This document shows positions 59,686-64,000 of a stretch of DNA of 64,000 nucleotides, piece by piece. The position numbers were made by a program, and so were the translations under genes. Each line of letters starts with the position of its first letter. The stretch's first letter is position 1. The notes beneath the pieces are model-generated. The model was not told where the DNA came from. It worked only from the letters and a program-made list of their open reading frames with translations, and made no database searches. The DNA comes from Azospirillum sp. TSH58 (GTDB lineage: Bacteria > Pseudomonadota > Alphaproteobacteria > Azospirillales > Azospirillaceae), in assembly GCF_003119115.1 (NCBI RefSeq), contig NZ_CP022364.1:186001-250000 (forward strand), written 5' to 3'.

Positions 59686-61110
59686 TTACGCCTCCGGCTC
59701 GCGCAGCAGGGCGCCCTGGCGGAGCAGTTCGCGCTGGATGGCGCCGACCGGGATATCGCGGGTGCGCTCGCCCCGCCGCGCCGCCATCGACGCGCAGACC
59801 CCGGCGGCCTGCCCCGTCGCCATGCAGGTGGGCGTCACCCGGTAGGAGGAATGGGCCTCGTGGCTGCCGGAGATGCAGCGGCCCGCCACCAGCAGCTTCT
59901 CCATGCCCTTGGGCAGCAGGGCGCGCATCGGCACCTCGTACCACTCGCCGGACGGCACGCGCTTCAGCACCGTGCCACGGCCGGTCGGGCTGTGGATGTC
60001 CACCGGGTAGGTGCCCCGCGCGATGGCGTCCTTGAACTTCGCCGCGCCCAGCACGTCGTCCGCGGTCATGGCGTAGTCGCCGACGATGCGCCGGGTCTCG
60101 CGGATGCCGATTCCGGTGCCGGTCTGGCAGGTGTAGGCGTCGGCGAATCCGGGGGCGTACTTGCGCAGGAAGTTGGCGATCTGCGCGGCCTGCCGATGGC
60201 TCTCCCACTCAGCTCGCGTCAGGTCGAAGACGTTGGTGCCCAGCGCACCGGTGACCCGCGTGCAGTTCAGGGCGATCTCGCCTGGATGGGTGGTGGCGAA
60301 GAACAGGATGTCCTCGCGCGCCAGATCGAGGTCGCCGTTGGCGGTGGCCCTGGACACGAGGTCCCACAGCCCGTGCACACCGCGCCATTGCGTCGGATGG
60401 TCCCGCACATAGCCATTGAAGGCGTCGTGGTCGAAGCCGACCATGCGGAACATCAGCGTCATGGGCTGGGTCAGCCCGTCCTCCTCCCGCCCGACCTCAT
60501 AGTCGCAGCCGGCCAGCGCCGCGATGTCGCCGTCCCCGGTGCAGTCCACGATCACGTCGGCCTCGATGACCACCGGCCCGGACTTCGTCTCGAAGACCAC
60601 GGCGTCGGGCTTCCCCGGTTCGCCGAGGACGGTGGAGGCGAAGGCGTGCAGCAGCACCTTCACCCCGGCCTCGTCGAGGATCTGCTGCGCGGTGACCTTG
60701 AGCACCTCCGGGTCGAAGGGAACGGTGAAGCCGGTGTCCGGCGAGGGTGGAATGGCCCCCTGGTTGGTGTAGAGGCGCCCCAGGAAGACGGCCAGCGCCC
60801 CGCCCACCACCGGCTCGCCGGGGCCGTGGTCCTGCGGCATCAGGCGCGTGTTGTCCACCACCGCGACCGAGCCGCGCTGGGTGTAGAAGCTCATCCAGGG
60901 CATGACGAGCGCCGCCGTGGCGTTGCCGCCGAGGAAGCCGTAGCGCTCGACCAGGATCGTCTTGGCCCCCGACTGGGCGGCGCCGATGGCCGCCCCCATG
61001 CCGGCCGGACCGCCGCCGACGACAAGGACGTGGCAGCGCGCCACCTTCATGGCGCGGCGCGGCGGCAGGGTGACCGATTCAGGGTTCGGTGGACAGGGCA
61101 GGACGGGCAA
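59686..61110 (-). CDS. FAD-dependent oxidoreductase (PF12831-like)
   Basis: 474 residues from ATG 61110, with an internal M at 61050 as alternative. Rossmann motif VLVVGGGPAGMGAAIGAAQS, GFLGGNATAALVMPW, DVIVDCTGDGDIAALAGCDY and the C-terminal AGRCISGSHEAHSSYRVTPT, GQAAGVCASMA, features of FAD_oxidored enzymes that act on small organic acids or sugars-derived substrates. Reaction unknown. Convergent to the NOX-like gene; upstream 15 nt lies the pyruvyltransferase gene. Confidence 0.85.
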   Translation of the reverse strand: MPVLPCPPNPESVTLPPRRAMKVARCHVLVVGGGPAGMGAAIGAAQSGAKTILVERYGFLGGNATAALVMPWMSFYTQRGSVAVVDNTRLMPQDHGPGEPVVGGALAVFLGRLYTNQGAIPPSPDTGFTVPFDPEVLKVTAQQILDEAGVKVLLHAFASTVLGEPGKPDAVVFETKSGPVVIEADVIVDCTGDGDIAALAGCDYEVGREEDGLTQPMTLMFRMVGFDHDAFNGYVRDHPTQWRGVHGLWDLVSRATANGDLDLAREDILFFATTHPGEIALNCTRVTGALGTNVFDLTRAEWESHRQAAQIANFLRKYAPGFADAYTCQTGTGIGIRETRRIVGDYAMTADDVLGAAKFKDAIARGTYPVDIHSPTGRGTVLKRVPSGEWYEVPMRALLPKGMEKLLVAGRCISGSHEAHSSYRVTPTCMATGQAAGVCASMAARRGERTRDIPVGAIQRELLRQGALLREPEA

Positions 61111-61125
61111 GATTGGCTCCTTTCG

Positions 61126-62280
61126 TCATTCTGCCGCTTCGGCCGCCGCTTCGGCCGCCGCCTCGGCCGCCGCTTCGGCGCGCGGGGTCACCGTCCGCAG
61201 GGCGAGCGGCGCCGTTTCGCGGGCGCGCTCCATCAGCACGGGAATCCGGTCGCGCAGCAGTCCCTTCTGCTCCGCGCGGTGATCCCACAGGCGGTCGAGG
61301 TCGGCGAGGAAGGTCCCGGCGGTGGTGTGGGACACGGTCGCCCGCGGCTCCAGCCCCACCGAGGACAGGAAATCCGACACCTTGGACGCGTAGGGCAGCG
61401 CGATCAGCGGCGTGCCGGTGATGGCCGCGAAGATCAGGAAATGCAGCCGCATCCCCACGGCCATTTCGAAATGATCCATCAACCCGATGATCTGGCGCGG
61501 CGTGTAGCGGTATTGCAGCAGATGGGCGCGCTCCGACACCGCCATGCGGCCCATGACGCGGTGCGCCTCGCGCACGTCGGCGCGCTCCATCGGAACGAAC
61601 ACCACGTCGGCGCCGAAGCGCTGCACGATGTAGTCCGCCGCCTCCGCCAGAAGCTGGTGATAGGCGGCGTCGGTCAGTTCCGGCGCGGCGGCGCCCTGCT
61701 CGCGCACCGACAGGCCGACCAGCGGGCGGCCACGCGGGATTCCGGCCTCGGCCAGCATCTCCTCGGTGAAGGGCTCCGGCTTCAGCAGCAGCGCCGGATC
61801 GGCGGTGACCGTCACGGGCACCTGTACGCCGATCTCCTCGATCAGCCGCTTGGCGCTCGGTTCGCGGACGGTGATGCCGGTCATGCGGTCCAGCCCCTCG
61901 CGCACCGCGTCGCGCTCCACCCGGTCCTTCAGCGGGCCGACGCCGATCGCGAAGGTGTAGGTCGGCACCCCCAGCTTCTGCGCGATGGTGACCTCGCGCA
62001 GGTAGGTCTGCGCCTCGCTGTCGTAGAGGATGCCGCCGCCGCCCAGGAGCAGCAGGTCGAGCCGCTCGACCTCCGGGGTGATCTCGTCGCGCATGGCTTC
62101 CCGAGGGTTAAGAACGCGGTCCACCGCGTGATTTTCGCGGGTGTGGGCGGCGTTGCGGGAGAAGACGACCACCTCCACCCCCGGCACCGTCGTGCGCAAC
62201 TGCTCGATGGCCGAGGTGAGGATCGCCTCGTCGCCCAGATTCAGGCCGCCGTAAGACCCTGAAATGCCTATGACCGTCAT
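61126..62280 (-). CDS. Polysaccharide pyruvyltransferase-family protein
   Basis: 384 residues from ATG 62280 (AGGAGGGGGTGCGG upstream; the longer frame is unsupported). GT-B-like CsaB/pyruvyltransferase fold: GISGSYGGLNLGDEAILTSA, LLLLGGGGILYDSEAQTYLR, FAIGVGPLKDRVERDAVREG, and the C-terminal QIIGLMDHFEMAVGMRLHFL. It would add a ketal-pyruvate to a cell-surface sugar using PEP. The C-terminus is a repetitive (EAAA)n tail from four 12-bp repeats. Substrate unknown. Confidence 0.85.
   Translation of the reverse strand: MTVIGISGSYGGLNLGDEAILTSAIEQLRTTVPGVEVVVFSRNAAHTRENHAVDRVLNPREAMRDEITPEVERLDLLLLGGGGILYDSEAQTYLREVTIAQKLGVPTYTFAIGVGPLKDRVERDAVREGLDRMTGITVREPSAKRLIEEIGVQVPVTVTADPALLLKPEPFTEEMLAEAGIPRGRPLVGLSVREQGAAAPELTDAAYHQLLAEAADYIVQRFGADVVFVPMERADVREAHRVMGRMAVSERAHLLQYRYTPRQIIGLMDHFEMAVGMRLHFLIFAAITGTPLIALPYASKVSDFLSSVGLEPRATVSHTTAGTFLADLDRLWDHRAEQKGLLRDRIPVLMERARETAPLALRTVTPRAEAAAEAAAEAAAEAAE
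61133..61180. repeat. Four 12-bp tandem repeats at 3' end of pyruvyltransferase gene
   Basis: GCCGCTTCGGCC at 61133 and 61145, GCCGCCTCGGCC at 61157, GCCGCTTCGGCG at 61169. In the protein they give an EAAA-repeat helical tail ending AAE just before the stop. Likely variable in copy number between strains. Confidence 0.8.
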
Positions 62281-62432
62281 CCGCACCCCCTCCTGCCGCA
62301 CCGAAGCCGTGCGCCTATGCCTTCGGGTGCAACCCGACCGGCTGGCGAAGGTTCCGTGCGACCGGTATTCTTCCGGCCCGTCCGCCCGGAGCTGGACGGG
62401 CAGGACGTTGGCAGGCCAGGACAAGGCGGACG

Positions 62433-62900
62433 ATGCATAGACCCAGGCTGTTTCTCGACCTCGACGGCGTGCTGGCCGACTTCGACCGCGGCGTGAAGGC
62501 GGTCACCGGCAGGCGCCCGGAGGACATCCCGATGAAGGTCATGTGGCGGGAGCTGTCCCGCCACCCCGACTTCTTCGGAACGCTGGAGTTCATGCACGAC
62601 GCGCAGGATCTCTGGCGGTTCTGCGAACCTTACGCGCCGACCATCCTGACCGGCCTGCCGCTGGGCTCCTGGGCGCCGGAGCAGAAGCGGCGCTGGGTCG
62701 CCCATATGCTGGGTCCCCACGTGCGGATCATCACCTGCATGGCCCGCGACAAGCACCGACACGGCGGGCCGGGCACGGTTCTGGTCGACGACCGCGAGAA
62801 GGCCCGCGATCCGTGGACCCAGGCGGGCGGCGACTTCATCCTCCACACCAGCGCGAAGGAGAGCATCGCCGCCCTGAAGCGCCTGGGCTTCACCGGCTGA
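62433..62900 (+). CDS. HAD-family 5'(3')-deoxyribonucleotidase-like phosphatase
   Basis: 155 residues. HAD motif I LFLDLDGVLADFD (residues 6-18), a cap-like GRRPEDIPMK... segment, motif II in TILTGLPLG, and DDREKARD as motif III/IV. Size and motif I extension match the NT5C/YorS-like group that dephosphorylates deoxynucleotides. It is divergent from the pyruvyltransferase with about 150 bp between starts, and convergent with the TerC gene by 6 bp. Confidence 0.82.
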   Translation: MHRPRLFLDLDGVLADFDRGVKAVTGRRPEDIPMKVMWRELSRHPDFFGTLEFMHDAQDLWRFCEPYAPTILTGLPLGSWAPEQKRRWVAHMLGPHVRIITCMARDKHRHGGPGTVLVDDREKARDPWTQAGGDFILHTSAKESIAALKRLGFTG

Positions 62901-62906
62901 CCGTCC

Positions 62907-63893
62907 TCACTCCGCCGGCAGCCGCCTGCCCTCGCTGCGCGTCTTGAGAAGCGACACGACCACGCCGCCGGCGATCAGGGTCAGCGTCACGCCCAGCGAG
63001 ATCAGCGGGTCCGGCTTGCCGAAGACCTGCGTGTAGAAGATCTTGCCGCCGATGAAGACCAGCACCAGCGCCAGCGCGTATTTCAGGTAACGGAAGCGGT
63101 GGACCATCGCCGCCAGCGCGAAGTAGAGCGCGCGCAGGCCGAGGATGGCGAAGATGTTGCTCGTGTAGATGATGTAGGGGTCGGTGGTGATGGCGAAGAT
63201 GGCCGGCACGCTGTCCACCGCGAAGATCAGGTCGGCGAACTCGACCATCATCAGCGCCAGGAAGAGCGGCGTGGCGTAGAGCGCGGTCCGCCCGTCCGGC
63301 CCGGCCTCGCGCACGAAGAAGCTCTGGCCGCGGAAGCCGTCGGTGATCCGCAGGTGCCGGTTCAGGAAGCGCAGCGCCGGGTTGTTGGCGAGGTCCGGCT
63401 GCTTGTCCACGGCGAACAGCATCTTCACGCCGGTGATCAGCAGGAAGGCGCCGAAGATGTAGAGCACCCAGTCGAATTCGCTGACCAGCGCGGCGCCGGC
63501 GGCGATCATCAGGCCACGCATCACGATCACACCCAGGATGCCCCAGAACAGCACGCGGTGCTGGTACGCCCGCGGGACCGCGAAGTAGGTGAAGATCAGC
63601 GATATGACGAAGACGTTGTCGAGAGACAGGCTCTTCTCGATGAAGAAGCCCGTGTAGTACTGGGCGGCCGCGGCGTCGCCCATCGACCACCAGACCCAGC
63701 CGCCGAACAGAAGAGCGACGGCGATGTAGAAGGCCGAGAGGCGGAGGCTCTCCTTGACGCCGATCTCACGGTCACGGCGATTGAGGATGCCGAGGTCGAA
63801 GGCCAGCAGGGCCAGGACGAGACCGACGAAGGTCAGCCACACCCACGCCGGCTTGCCCATGACATCGAGAAAGACGAGGGCGATAAGGGAATC
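62907..63893 (-). CDS. TerC/Alx-family integral membrane protein
   Basis: 328 residues from ATG 63893 (63938 is a possible upstream start). About nine hydrophobic spans; hallmarks are SLSLDNVFVISLIFTYFAVP, EFADLIFAVDSVPAIFAITT and LGLRALYFALAAMVHRFRYL, with conserved acidic residues inside the membrane. TerC/Alx proteins export or handle manganese and are linked to tellurite resistance and alkaline pH response. The 5' UTR carries a perfect 8-bp hairpin; the gene's riboswitch, if any, may extend beyond the window. Confidence 0.92.
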   Translation of the reverse strand, partial: DSLIALVFLDVMGKPAWVWLTFVGLVLALLAFDLGILNRRDREIGVKESLRLSAFYIAVALLFGGWVWWSMGDAAAAQYYTGFFIEKSLSLDNVFVISLIFTYFAVPRAYQHRVLFWGILGVIVMRGLMIAAGAALVSEFDWVLYIFGAFLLITGVKMLFAVDKQPDLANNPALRFLNRHLRITDGFRGQSFFVREAGPDGRTALYATPLFLALMMVEFADLIFAVDSVPAIFAITTDPYIIYTSNIFAILGLRALYFALAAMVHRFRYLKYALALVLVFIGGKIFYTQVFGKPDPLISLGVTLTLIAGGVVVSLLKTRSEGRRLPAE

Positions 63894-63953
63894 CATAACA
63901 ACACCCACTTGATTGCGCTGCGTCTGCAGTGAATTCAAGCGGTGTCCGACATC

Positions 63954-63973
63954 ACGGCTGACGCCTCAGCCGT
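63954..63973 (-). promoter_or_regulatory. Leader hairpin upstream of TerC/Alx gene
   Basis: ACGGCTGA (63954-63961) pairs perfectly with TCAGCCGT (63966-63973) around CGCC, 61 nt upstream of the start. Alx/TerC genes elsewhere have a manganese-sensing yybP-ykoY RNA; I do not see its conserved core here, so this is only a structural hint. Confidence 0.35.
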
Positions 63974-64000
63974 CAGAGGGGCCCGGACCCGAACGCCACG

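Noticed and set aside
63894-64000. yybP-ykoY manganese riboswitch
   Set aside because: The conserved core motif is not visible in the bases available; only an unrelated 8-bp hairpin is.

Overview
The window is GC-rich (about two thirds G+C by eye) alphaproteobacterial chromosome. The gene families and their order (AapMP amino-acid transporter, PopZ-like DUF2497 protein, pcm-like / rhodanese / tolC / valS, rlpA-dacC-tmk-holB-metG-tatD-MBL) fit Rhodospirillales, most likely Azospirillum or a close relative. The genus is an inference from gene content, not a database result.

Layout. 1-3.1 kb: end of a general L-amino-acid ABC transporter (aapM partial, aapP) and a HisC-like aminotransferase. 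3.0-9.6 kb, mostly minus strand: a DMT exporter, two GNAT acetyltransferases, then sseA-alaX-cysK (sulfur and cysteine metabolism with a tRNA-editing factor), a Nudix hydrolase and a trypsin-fold/PDZ protein whose catalytic triad appears lost. 9.7-10.8 kb: three small proteins and tRNA-Asn.

11.06-28.27 kb: a 17.2-kb integrated island flanked by a 53-bp direct repeat of the 3' part of tRNA-Cys. It carries a tyrosine integrase, a MerR-like regulator, AlpA/excisionase-like proteins, a Toprim primase, a RepA/DnaB-type ATPase, a dense cluster of GGGACA repeats (candidate origin), a TerS-like small terminase, two coiled-coil proteins, a 730-aa protein with a lytic-transglycosylase-like segment, an 1131-aa protein resembling podoviral DNA-ejection proteins, and AT-rich cargo (DUF2971). 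I see no portal, capsid, large terminase, tail, relaxase or type IV secretion gene. It looks like a phage satellite (PICI-like in logic) that brings its own ejection-type proteins. This is the most unusual object in the window.

28.5-46 kb: housekeeping genes. These are a Pcm-family methyltransferase, a rhodanese, TolC, PopZ-like protein with a 22-proline run, ValS, a chemoreceptor and a YdcF protein, followed by a co-directional block for the cell wall and DNA/protein synthesis: rlpA, dacC, tmk, holB, metG, tatD and an MBL hydrolase. 44.9-48.5 kb holds envelope/signalling genes: LprI-domain protein, DUF4384 protein and PP2C phosphatase.

48.6-57.1 kb is a polyamine region. It has agmatine deiminase, a full PotFGHI-type importer with ATGA stop/start overlaps between its last three genes, a PuuA-type glutamine-synthetase-family ligase and a divergent PuuB-type oxidase; together they would take up putrescine and feed it into gamma-glutamylation and oxidation. 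57.2-64 kb: a coiled-coil protein, a NOX/ferric-reductase-like flavocytochrome, an FAD oxidoreductase, a polysaccharide pyruvyltransferase, a small HAD phosphatase and a TerC/Alx membrane protein.
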